Source of the DNA: Trichaptum fuscoviolaceum | Taxonomy: Eukaryota; Basidiomycota; Agaricomycetes; Hymenochaetales; Trichaptaceae | Length of the DNA: 64,000 nt | Reading direction: 5' to 3' | Assembly: GCA_910574455.1 (NCBI GenBank) | Contig: CAJSYZ010000009.1 | Location: 2,559,040 to 2,623,039, forward strand | Shown here: piece by piece, positions 55,784-64,000 of the stretch | Layout: every line of letters starts with the position of its first letter | Position numbering within the stretch: the stretch's first letter is position 1 | Translations under genes and position numbers: made by a program | Notes under the pieces: model-generated | Databases searched by the model: none | What the model was told of the DNA's origin: nothing | The model's input: the letters and a program-made list of their open reading frames with translations, nothing else

Positions 55784-56119
55784 TATCAGCGACAGCTAGC
55801 AGCGACGAAAATGACCACTGGGCTGTGCCTCTACTCAATCTCAGCAAGAAAGGTTGAGGGATAAAAGAAGTATATTAGCTACTGCTAACCGGAGGTTAGA
55901 TCAGATCAAAGCTAGAGTACAACAAAAGCGAAGCTGTCTACTTATATACTGTAGGGTGTGGCTGTGTCGCACTGCCCCGTTACTAAGCTACTATGCCAGA
56001 AGGTTCCATGGATTACTAAGTAGCGTCAGTGATGAGTAAAAGAAGATGACTACGCGTGAATGCATAAGTGATGACAAAGAAAAGAAAAGATAAAATAAAA
56101 GGAAATTGAGTTCATGACA
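55784..56119 (-). repeat. 3' LTR of E5
   Basis: 336 bp, minus-strand start TGTCATGAACTC and end GTCGCTGATA. It supplies the first 21 codons of a chimeric reading frame with E4 gag. Confidence 0.93.
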
Positions 56120-56133
56120 TAACCCCCCCCTTT
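56120..56133 (-). promoter_or_regulatory. Polypurine tract of E5
   Basis: Minus-strand AAAGGGGGGGGTTA directly before the 3' LTR, overlapping the pol stop codon (TAA at 56134-56132). Confidence 0.85.
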
Positions 56134-59100
56134 AAGGCGGATGTCCCAGCCGCGAAGAAGGCTCTGTGGGTTCACGTTTCTCCATGATGTCTAGAAGTTC
56201 GACCATACGAGTACGTGTCACCGTACGAGGAGCACCCGGATGTAAGCGATGGAATTCTTCGACCTCTTCCTGAGCATGTTTGACATTTGCTGCAGGTTCC
56301 CAAGTACGCTCCGATACCGGATATCCTTTCCAGTGGACCAAGTACTGTAATTTGCCATAATAGACCCGCGAGTCGAGAATCTTTTCGACTTCCCATTCCT
56401 CTACGCCTTTCACAAGATCTGGTGGAGGCGGAGGCTTTCGTCGCTGAGAAGGAAAGACTGGGTCCTTATATGGCGTCAGAAGTACTTCATTGAAAACCGG
56501 ATGTAGTCGCTTCCAATGGGGTGGAAGTTTCAGACGATATGCTGCTTTGCCAACTTTCTTTTCAATGACAAAGGGTCCATAACGTTTATCGCCTAATTTC
56601 TTCATGGGTCGTGTAGAAGATATGTTGACGCCTTCTAACATGACTTTGTCACCCGGTTTATACTCCTGAGATGGTCCGCGTCGTTGGTCATAGTACCGCT
56701 TCATGAGTGCCGCTGCCTCCTCAAGAGCCAATTGAGTTTCCTCTCTAACCTGTTGCATCCTATCTGCAAACTGCTTGGCTGACTCATTGGTGGATTCGCG
56801 TCGAGGGTTAGTTCCTGTATACGGATGACGTCCGTAATTGACAAAGAATGGTGACTGCTTCGTCGAGGAGTGTTCCCTATTGTTGTATGCGAATTCTGCC
56901 AAGGATAGCCATTCTACCCAGTCCGACTGACGATGATTTATGAAGATGCGCAAGTATTGTTCAACTTCTTGGTTAATGCGCTCTGTCTGTCCGTCGGTTT
57001 GAGGATGGAAGGCTGTTGACGAGTTTGCTTCAATGCCCACAAGTTTGTATAGTTCCTTCATAAACTTGGCTTCGAACTGTGGCCCGCGATCATGGATAAA
57101 CTTCCGTGGAATACCGTGCAATCTGAAGATCTGATCCCGGTAAATCTTTGCCATGCCTTCAGCTGTGAGAGATGTATCAATTGGCGTAAGGTGGATCATC
57201 TTGCTGAATCGATCAACTGTAACACAGATCGCATTGTGACCTTGCGACTCTGGTAATTCGCCGATGATATCCACTGATACGATCTCCCATGGGCTAGAGG
57301 GGACTTCATTGGGATTTAGAGGTGCATTGGGTTTTGCTCGATGTGGCTTTGTACGCTGACAAGTGTCGCAACCTGAAACATATCGTCGGACATCAAAGTG
57401 TACTCCTGGCCACCAGTAGTTCCTAGTGATCAGTTCTACTGTCTTGTACTGTCCTGGATGTCCGTCAATTCGAGAATCATGGTGTGTACGTATGATATCT
57501 TCTCGAAGTTTCTGGTCTCGCGGAACATAGATGCGTCCTTGTCGCAGTACTAACCCATCCGGCAATGCCTCCCATTGATCTTCCTTGTTTGCTAAGGCCA
57601 AGCGTACGACTCTGTCCATAGAGGATCTCGCTCTCATGATTCGTTTGACAAAATCTTCATCTAAAGATTCTACCAAAACTTCATTGACGAACCATTCTGG
57701 TTTGAGCAAAGTGACGTCAACGTTGTCATTCTCCCCCCTCTTATGATCTGCTCGTCTCGAGAGAAGGTCGGCTTTCGTCATCTGAGATCCTGGCTTATGG
57801 AACAATTTGAAGTCGTATTCTGCAAGTTCTGTGACCCAACGCGCTTGTCTATAGTTCAACTTTTGGGGCTTTTTGAAATACTGGAGATTAAGATGATCGG
57901 TCCAGATTTGGAAAGGTTGTCTAGCACCCAATAAGTATTGTCGCCATTCGTCAATGGAGTCCATAATTGCAAGTAATTCCTTGTCGTAAATCTCATAGTT
58001 GCGCTCTGTAGCATTGAGTGCACGAGATCGGAATGCAATTGGACGCCATTTTCCATTAATGTACTGGGACAAGATAGCGCCGTTGGCAAAGTTTGAAGAG
58101 TCACATTCAATGCAGAATTGATCGTTATCTGTAGGCACCGCTAGGACAGGTTCCTCACAGATACGTTGCTTTAAACGATCAAATGCTTCCTTCTGATCGG
58201 TACCCCACTCCCACTCCACCTTCCCTGTCAAGGCATGTAGCGGTTTGGCAACATGACTAAATCCTAAAATGAATCGGCGGTAGTAATTGCAGAACCCTAA
58301 GAACTGTTGTAGCTCATGTTTGTTCGTGGGTTCTGGCCAATCTTTAACTGCTGCTACCTTTGCCGGATCCATTCGGACTTCGCCATTACCAATGATGTGG
58401 CCTAGATATTCAATGCTCGACTGTGCGAATAAACATTTTTCAGGCTTCAGACAGAGTTTGTTTTCTCGAAGTATTTCCAGGACTTGTCGCACAAGACGAT
58501 CATGATGCTCTCTCGTCTGTGTGAATATGAGAATATCGTCCAAGTATACTATGACATGTCCGTCATTGATGAGATCTCTGAGTATTTCGTTCATGAAACC
58601 TTGAAATGTCGCCGGTGAATTAGTCAAGCCAAAGAACATCACTGTAGGTTCAAATAGACCACGCCATGTGCGGAATGCAGCCTTCCATTCATCGCCCTCT
58701 TTAATCCTAATATTGTTGTATCCCCATCGTACGTCAAGCTTCGTGAAGAACTTTGCCTGTTTTGTCAGATCAATGAGCTCTTGAATGAGTGGCAAAGGGT
58801 ATTTGTTCTTTATTGTACCCTTATTGAGCTCTCGATAATCTTGAACAGGGCGAAGCTTGCCGTCTTTCTTTTTAATGAAGAAGAAAGGGGATGCCATAGG
58901 AGATTTTGAGGGACGAATGCGACCGGAGCGCAGGTTTTCTTCTAGAAATTCATCTAGCGCCTCACGCTCTTTGAGACTCAATGGATAGACCTTGCAATCG
59001 CGGGGTACAAACCCAGGAGTGAGTTCAATTGCATGGTCCCAAGGGCGTCGTTCTGGGAGGTGATTGAATTCTTCTTCGCTAAAGACTGTAGGGAATTCTG

Positions 59101-59980
59101 CAATGAAATCGGCGGCTACTTCTTGTACTACAGCTCGCAACCGATTTCGTCTCTCTCGTGTCTCAGAGACGTACTTTTCCCAGTCAAAGAAGAATATACG
59201 ATCGCCCTCTTCCAGAGTCTCAATTTTATCCGCTTCAGGTTCATCTTCCACTGTTCCGAGAGTTGGAATATAGCCACAATCATCAGGGCAACGGGTAAAG
59301 GATATTTCTCCCGTTGTCCAATCGATGCTTGGATTGTGACGCTTCAGCCATTCATAGCCGATGAAGAGATCCGTACTCTCAAGATTGGTAACCGCAAGTT
59401 CAATTAGCTCTGAGTGATCATGGATTGACATTTTGATCTCTACATATTCCGTAATGGCTCCATTTGTGTTGGGAGTCCCATCCGCGTTATAGACTGGTAG
59501 CGGAATAGGTAGTTTCTTGGTAGGAATATGATGAGCTTCGACGAACTCGCGATTAATGCATGAACCGGTGCATCCGCTATCCACTAATGCCTTAACCTTA
59601 ACCGTTTCCAAATTATCCAACCGATGTAATAATACCGGCAGCGTGAGCTGCGACGTGCCCGTCTTTCTGATAAAGCGTTTATTACCCTTTAGACTTCTTA
59701 CGGCAGCAAGAGCTTCCTCATGATTAAGACTGTTAATGAGGGGAACCAGCTCTGGTGTGACTTCTGCTTGCCGACAAGAAGGGGTCCATACACGCAATAC
59801 CGTCAAGGCATCCGCAAGCTTATCCTCCCTAAGACGCTTCACTACCCATGCCGCTGTGTGAGGGATAGGAAGGTCTCTTCGGTTCCGCTTGGGACGTGGG
59901 ACTTCGACCGTGGGTTTAGGTTTCTCCTCTGGCACCGAGGATTGAGAAGAAATATTAAAAGAAGAAGAAGAGGAAAACAA
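56132..59980 (-). CDS. pol: E5 Pol polyprotein
   Basis: 1282 codons to TAA. The frame stays open further upstream to about 60160 through an A-rich stretch with no ATG, so the true start and link to gag are uncertain. Retropepsin ALVDSGCTGSCIN (about 134), RT KKKDGKLRPVQDYRELN and YLDD (about 477), and RNase H IECDSSNFANGA are present. So are the HHCC finger (HHDSRIDGHPGQ..CDTCQRT), integrase D-D-E (VDIIGEL, IHDRGPQF, TERINQE) and the chromodomain EWEVEKILDSR..LQYLVHWKGYP. A basic-acidic tail follows. Catalytic motifs are intact. Confidence 0.94.
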   Translation of the reverse strand: MFSSSSSFNISSQSSVPEEKPKPTVEVPRPKRNRRDLPIPHTAAWVVKRLREDKLADALTVLRVWTPSCRQAEVTPELVPLINSLNHEEALAAVRSLKGNKRFIRKTGTSQLTLPVLLHRLDNLETVKVKALVDSGCTGSCINREFVEAHHIPTKKLPIPLPVYNADGTPNTNGAITEYVEIKMSIHDHSELIELAVTNLESTDLFIGYEWLKRHNPSIDWTTGEISFTRCPDDCGYIPTLGTVEDEPEADKIETLEEGDRIFFFDWEKYVSETRERRNRLRAVVQEVAADFIAEFPTVFSEEEFNHLPERRPWDHAIELTPGFVPRDCKVYPLSLKEREALDEFLEENLRSGRIRPSKSPMASPFFFIKKKDGKLRPVQDYRELNKGTIKNKYPLPLIQELIDLTKQAKFFTKLDVRWGYNNIRIKEGDEWKAAFRTWRGLFEPTVMFFGLTNSPATFQGFMNEILRDLINDGHVIVYLDDILIFTQTREHHDRLVRQVLEILRENKLCLKPEKCLFAQSSIEYLGHIIGNGEVRMDPAKVAAVKDWPEPTNKHELQQFLGFCNYYRRFILGFSHVAKPLHALTGKVEWEWGTDQKEAFDRLKQRICEEPVLAVPTDNDQFCIECDSSNFANGAILSQYINGKWRPIAFRSRALNATERNYEIYDKELLAIMDSIDEWRQYLLGARQPFQIWTDHLNLQYFKKPQKLNYRQARWVTELAEYDFKLFHKPGSQMTKADLLSRRADHKRGENDNVDVTLLKPEWFVNEVLVESLDEDFVKRIMRARSSMDRVVRLALANKEDQWEALPDGLVLRQGRIYVPRDQKLREDIIRTHHDSRIDGHPGQYKTVELITRNYWWPGVHFDVRRYVSGCDTCQRTKPHRAKPNAPLNPNEVPSSPWEIVSVDIIGELPESQGHNAICVTVDRFSKMIHLTPIDTSLTAEGMAKIYRDQIFRLHGIPRKFIHDRGPQFEAKFMKELYKLVGIEANSSTAFHPQTDGQTERINQEVEQYLRIFINHRQSDWVEWLSLAEFAYNNREHSSTKQSPFFVNYGRHPYTGTNPRRESTNESAKQFADRMQQVREETQLALEEAAALMKRYYDQRRGPSQEYKPGDKVMLEGVNISSTRPMKKLGDKRYGPFVIEKKVGKAAYRLKLPPHWKRLHPVFNEVLLTPYKDPVFPSQRRKPPPPPDLVKGVEEWEVEKILDSRVYYGKLQYLVHWKGYPVSERTWEPAANVKHAQEEVEEFHRLHPGAPRTVTRTRMVELLDIMEKREPTEPSSRLGHPP

Positions 59981-60242
59981 GCAATCATTACTATCTACAT
60001 TGGACGGTGTTGTTTTTTCTTTATAAATATTTTTATTGAGTGGGGATTTAGAACGAGACGATACATTGATAGGAAAATCACAGGAAAATTCTACAAGACG
60101 TATTTTTGTTGTTTTTGTTTTTTCTTCGTTTTCTTTATGGTTTTGTTGGTTTTTTTCATAATTAACTACCGGTCATCATAGTAAAAAGAGTCCGAATAAA
60201 AGGTGCCAGATTCGAAAAATTCATCCTCAGTGCATACCACGT

Positions 60243-61405
60243 TCATGCCTGAGGGCTCGTAAAATCCTGCTGTCCGTCGACAGGGGCTTCCGCTGCTTGT
60301 TCTTCCGTTAACTGATCCGACTGATCCCAGTACCCAGCTGCTAACTCCGACTCTGTCCGATGTTCCATAGCGCGGAACTGGTCATTCCAATCAGCACACT
60401 CTTCTGGATCCATCTTTTGGATGATCTCACGGATCTTGAGAGTGCGCGATGGACAATTACGTGCAATGTGACCAGGTCGGTTGCAGAGATAACAGAGGTT
60501 GTTCCGGCGAGCTCGATCCATCGTGATCTCCATAGGCTGGCCCTGACCTCCAAAGGTGACTCCTGTCTGGTCTCGCTTATCAGTAACAGGTGGAGGTCCT
60601 GGTGGAGGTCGGAATTGTGGGGCCACCGGAGGTGGAGCATAAGGGGCACGAGGTGGAGCATGGAGTGGGCGACGAACCATTGGTTGTTGACGAGTCCGCA
60701 TGACGTCCTGCAGGCGCCGACGTTGATTGTCAAAGCGAAGCGCCGCAGTCTTCCATCCTTCGTACGTAATAGGGCATTCACTCATGCTGAGGATGTTTTG
60801 TACGATGGAGGAATCTAACGCCATTTCGAGTAGCCGGATCAAAAAGTCATCATAACCGTCCATGTAACCCGCTTTGCGCCGGTGTACGTCAAACTGCGCA
60901 AAGAACTCTTCCGCTTTCGCACCGCTTTGCTTTAGCTTTATCAACGCGGTCTGCGCATGCATCGCCTCATTGGGATCACCGAAAGTAGTTTTCAGGGACT
61001 CGAGAAACGTGTTCCAAGTGTCATTAATTGTCAATGTGCCCGCCACTGTCTTCGAATCCACATAGTTCTGTGCCCACTCTCCAGCTAATCCGCCGCGCAT
61101 AAGACTGAGCACAAACAGGATTTTCTGAGAGGATAGATGATAGGCGTCTCCATGAGCACTAAGAAAGACATGAACAGTGCGGATAAAATCTTTGTAGTTG
61201 GTGCCGTCAAACGGTTCCGGTTTGACAGCAAGATTTTTGGTGACATGTGACGGAGTGGAACGTTGTTGCAGTACTCGGACGTCCTCCCGAAGCTGATTCT
61301 CTCGTATATAGCGGCTTCCAATATCTCTGTCTCCCGAGTTTGGATAGTACCTCTCAACTCGTTGATCGCATTCTCGAGTGCTAGAATCCGCTCGGTGTTA
61401 CTCAT
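60243..61405 (-). pseudogene. E5 gag, frameshifted near its start
   Basis: Starts MSNTERILALENAINELRG (ATG at 61405, coiled-coil-like). At about 61300-61312 the coding frame moves by -1 (net one base missing) and continues ENQLREDVRVLQQRS into the Gag domain (PFDGTNYKDFIRTVHVFL.., LMRGGLAGEWAQNYVDSK). A Pro-rich linker, CCHC knuckle CYLCNRPGHIARNC and acidic C-terminus follow, ending at 60243. A short frame after the gag stop (VCTEDEFFESGTFYSDSF) is +1 to gag and may be part of the gag-pol link. Confidence 0.85.
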
Positions 61406-62013
61406 TCTGGTGGCGGCTGAGGAATTCTAGGAGGAGTGAGGTGTAACAGGATTTGGAAGATGTAGAGTTCAATATAGAGGTGGATAGCAGGGCGACAGTC
61501 GATGAGAGGGATACGGCACTGGAACACGAGTTCGTTCAGGAAGAACAGGCGCAGTATGAGCGCCAGGATGAAATCTGTGACAAGAATAAAATCGATAACA
61601 GACGTTGCCCGTATCTGGCTACAGATTAACAATGCCTGTCGTTAAAGGACTAGATACAAGCACACTCAGTATCTGTTGGTTCGTCTGGACTTCGCAAGAC
61701 ACCGCTGGTCAGACAGTCTTTCGACTCCGCAGGCGGTGTTGATTGAGAGAGGTGTACTAGTCAACCGGCGAACTAAGGCCAGGGGTGACACTTCGCAATC
61801 AATAGAAGTTTCCAGATATCCACCAGTGTCTGCTATGCAGGATCAAAACAACGACAGCAGAGGTTGTAGCAAAGATAGGAGTCTGTTTAGAAACGACCCG
61901 AGGAGAGGAAATCTGTAAATGGGTGGGGAACAGTGGTTACGGGATGGAATGAGGAATGGGGAATGGAGTGATGAATAGATGTGTGTTGAGTAGAGACAAA
62001 GGGCAGAGAAGGG
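61406..62013 (-). other. E5 leader between PBS and gag
   Basis: About 600 nt of untranslated leader, where packaging signals are expected. No conserved frame or repeat noticed. Confidence 0.6.
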
Positions 62014-62025
62014 TAGCTTTGATCT
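62014..62025 (-). promoter_or_regulatory. Self-complementary primer-binding site of E5
   Basis: Minus-strand AGATCAAAGCTA, 2 nt after the 5' LTR, is the exact complement of TAGCTTTGATCT read from 62158 to 62147 in the LTR (12 nt). The sequence is unrelated to that of E1-E3, but the geometry (2-nt spacer, match at the predicted RNA start) is the same. Confidence 0.8.
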
Positions 62026-62027
62026 TA

Positions 62028-62363
62028 TATCAGCGACAGCTAGCAGCGACGAAAATGACCACTGGGCTGTGCCTCTACTCAATCTCAGCAAGAAAGGTTG
62101 AGGGATAAAAGAAGTATATTAGCTACTGCTAACCGGAGGTTAGATCAGATCAAAGCTAGAGTACAACAAAAGCGAAGCTGTCTACTTATATACTGTAGGG
62201 TGTGGCTGTGTCGCACTGCCCCGTTACTAAGCTACTATGCCAGAAGGTTCCATGGATTACTAAGTAGCGTCAGTGATGAGTAAAAGAAGATGACTACGCG
62301 TGAATGCATAAGTGATGACAAAGAAAAGAAAAGATAAAATAAAAGGAAATTGAGTTCATGACA
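62028..62363 (-). repeat. 5' LTR of E5
   Basis: 336 bp, second copy of the LTR at 55784-56119. Promoter inside at 62185-62192. Confidence 0.93.
62185..62192 (-). promoter_or_regulatory. TATA box of the E5 LTR promoter
   Basis: Minus-strand TATATAAG, 34 nt upstream of the base where the self-primer match begins (62158). That is the expected TATA-to-start distance if the primer word is the 5' end of the RNA. Confidence 0.7.
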
Positions 62364-63454
62364 GGTACCAGCTGATCCTAGATTGCAGAATGTGGCTGCA
62401 AGTCGAACCTTGTCTTCATCTGTAGTGTAACCGGGTGTGAGAATGATGTAATTCTCCATGAGATCGAGCCATCGTCTAGCATCCTTGCGACTGCCATCGA
62501 AGTTGAATGGTTTATTGGCTCCATTTCTACGTTCTTCGATTTTGTCCGGGGGTCCAGATGTGTTGGCTGCTCCTCCAGAAGTTCCCATTGGTGGTGATGG
62601 AGGTGGAGGTGGCGGTGGAGGTGGTGGTTCAGGGGTCGGGGAATTAGACTTTTTGGGTTTGTGGTCAGGGTCAAAGGGATCGACGTAGGCTAATTTGTCT
62701 TCTTCCTTCTTTGGAGGTTCTTCTTCCTGCTTCGGAGGTCTTTCTGGTGCTTTTCCTTTGTCTACAGATGGGGGTGTATCTGTTACTCCTCTAAGTTTGA
62801 GGGCTTCGAGTCGATATGTTAGAGACTTGACTGATCGCTTGGATTGCTCAATTTCAACGTCAACTTTAGGTTTGTCCGTGCCTAAGATGGAGGGTCCTGC
62901 AAGCGATTGGCTGTGTCTATGCCGGGTGGGGCTTGCGAGTAAAGGATGAGCAACTGGGGAAGTTTCTTCCTTGGGTTGATGAGTAGAAGGTCGGGGAGTA
63001 TTGGGGTCGGGTTGGGTAGTAGGAGGTGGGGTACTTGGGGGTGCAACCGGGGATGTGGCTGCAGTTAATGCGGTGGATTGTGAAGTGTTCGTATCAAGCG
63101 GTGAAGGGGGGAGTAAGTGGGTAAGAGTAAGAGGGGATGGTCTGGACTGGGGTTGATTTAGTCCGTGTAACTCTTGGTAACGTTCCTCAGCGTCTTCTGG
63201 GTCAACTGCTTGATAATTTGTGTTGTATCTGCGGTAAAATTCTCCGGGGTGGTGTCGATATCTTTTTGGGATAGCTTTCCACTCTCTTCCTTGCTTGCTG
63301 AAGTAGATGTATTCGGAATGAAATCCTCGAGCTCTATACCAACAGCGTTCCGAGTAGTCGAAGTATGAATTTTCCGGGGGGTAGGGAGGTAGTGATTCAA
63401 ACGAGGTGTCAAGGTGAGGGGTGTCCGGTAGTTGTGATCGAGGTGCCAGAGTGT

Positions 63455-64000
63455 CTAATCAGTAGTTTGGATTCCGTTTGTCTGATACTGTGCCGGAATC
63501 GGGGGTACTGGGGGAATAGGGGTGGCTTGTCGAATGGGACGGTTTGGGGGGGAAATGAGTGGAATTTCACTTGGGGATAGGCTAGGTTGACAACCACAGC
63601 GATTGATATAGGTTTGAACATCTTCTTCAACGTCAGGCCAATAGCAAACGTAATCTAGATGTTCCCTAGTGGTTTGGACTGTGTAATGATAGTTGGTTTC
63701 CGGATGGATGTGAGCTGCGTATATAAGATCGTTTCGAAGGGCTTGGTTGCTTCCAACGTAGGCTTGTCCTTCTGTCCAAAGTAAATCTACCCTTAGTTTC
63801 CAATTGGTGGGGAATCGACGGTTTCGGATAAGAAATGCCAATGATGTGATTACTGAATCTCCGTCGTAGCTTTTCTTGATTCGTTGATCTAGTCCGTTGA
63901 GTTTCAGAAGTCTAAAGTTCTCTGCAATTTCTGTCTCGTCTGATATACCGGGTTGGATAGGGTGGAGTCGACTAGTTCTGGGGATGATTAGATTTGCCAG
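63455..64000 (-). CDS. Extra ORF upstream of E4 gag with an integrase-type HHCC zinc finger (partial)
   Basis: Open from the window edge to TAG at 63457-63455, 182 residues visible (ANLIIPRTSRLHPIQ..). The middle part HIHPETNYHYTVQTTREHL..CYWPDVEEDVQTYINRCGCQ aligns with the integrase finger of E4 (HDLPTRNHPG..YYWPRMQQFVTKYIQGCAICQ). The H, H, W-P, V, Y-I and C positions are shared, but the last pair is C-x-C instead of C-x2-C. A Pro-rich tail follows. The gag frame opens in another frame within a few bases of this stop, so the two may be linked by frameshifting. It could be a rearranged pol tail of another element or a real extra domain. Confidence 0.6.
   Translation of the reverse strand: MANLIIPRTSRLHPIQPGISDETEIAENFRLLKLNGLDQRIKKSYDGDSVITSLAFLIRNRRFPTNWKLRVDLLWTEGQAYVGSNQALRNDLIYAAHIHPETNYHYTVQTTREHLDYVCYWPDVEEDVQTYINRCGCQPSLSPSEIPLISPPNRPIRQATPIPPVPPIPAQYQTNGIQTTD

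Larger units (their letters stand above)
55784..62363 (-). mobile_element. E5: complete Ty3/Gypsy chromovirus nested in E4 gag
   Basis: A 6580-bp element with 336-bp LTRs and the 5-bp target duplication GGTAC (55779-55783, 62364-62368). On the minus strand the order is LTR, PBS, leader, gag, pol with chromodomain, polypurine tract, LTR. The LTRs match in every stretch compared, so the insertion is young. The LTR ends are TG..TA rather than TG..CA. Confidence 0.95.
54837..63453 (-). pseudogene. E4 gag, interrupted by E5
   Basis: Upstream part 63453-62369, then E5, then 55783-54837. The reconstructed Gag has an aromatic, basic N-terminal block (REWKAIPKRYRHHPGEFYRR), a long Pro/Ser/Thr linker and a Gag domain (KPFNFDGSRKDARRWLDLME.., WDYTWAKFKKDFREHFIS). 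A CCHC knuckle CFYCEKPGHMANKC and an acidic tail end it before TGA. No ATG was found at the start of the upstream part. In the present arrangement the downstream part is fused in frame to 21 residues coded by the E5 LTR. Confidence 0.85.
51412..64000 (-). mobile_element. E4: Ty3/Gypsy element on the minus strand, split by E5 and running off the window
   Basis: Pol at 51412-54840 and gag at 54837-55783 continuing at 62369 after E5, preceded by an extra ORF at 63455-64000. With E5 removed the gag frame runs on exactly (..NLGSAG then TFINSIITKGNKK..). Neither LTR was found: the 3' side is close to the large TIR element, and the 5' side lies beyond 64000. Confidence 0.9.

Overview
The window looks like a nuclear contig from a basidiomycete fungus, most likely an Agaricomycete. 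Host genes are cut by many GT-AG introns of about 40-90 nt, and the intergenic DNA is full of short-motif repeats. Half or more of the window is transposon: four Ty3/Gypsy chromoviruses with recognisable chromodomains or Gag-Pol order, a fifth (truncated) one, and a large terminal-inverted-repeat element with another element nested in it. No RNA gene, CRISPR array or bacterial-type operon was seen.

Layout. 1-1630: 5' part of a zinc-finger-like hypothetical gene on the minus strand, running off the left edge. 2689-6641: a complete glycogen phosphorylase gene on the minus strand that can be reconstructed as 25 exons and 877 residues. 6642-9301: non-coding or decayed DNA with tandem repeats. 9307-15737: a complete Ty3/Gypsy element (E1) with 615-bp LTRs and ACTAC target duplications. 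16350-25777: a GDSG-bearing, serine-protease-like gene on the minus strand, broken inside its last exon by a very young element (E2, 18313-25015, 816-bp LTRs, GTTTG duplications). 26386-29426: a coiled-coil hypothetical gene on the minus strand with tandemly duplicated exons and an in-frame stop. 30751-32619: a four-exon hypothetical gene on the plus strand. 33664-39306: a third Ty3 element (E3), related to E1, with no 3' end.

39316-50893: an 11.6-kb element with about 1.8-kb inverted arms, inserted at GTAC in the middle of a 16-bp palindrome. Its arms carry tandemly repeated, degenerate pieces of an HSP70/BiP-type chaperone gene. The left arm is split by a 3.3-kb element with 8-bp target duplications and satellite-like inverted ends. 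The centre holds three proline-rich ORFs and an LTR-like block.

51412-64000: a Ty3 element on the minus strand (E4), whose gag is split by another complete minus-strand element (E5, 55784-62363, 336-bp LTRs, GGTAC duplications). Upstream of the E4 gag is an unexpected ORF with an integrase-like HHCC zinc finger.

The strongest cross-cutting signals are these. All four elements with a visible primer-binding site have one complementary to 11-12 nt of their own LTR, as in Tf1-type self-priming, and E1 and E2 differ by a compensatory change. Three elements end gag with an XXXTTTT slippery heptamer directly abutting TGA. E1, E2 and E3 are each saturated, in LTR and coding sequence alike, with their own short motif. 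The TIR element has captured a host chaperone fragment.
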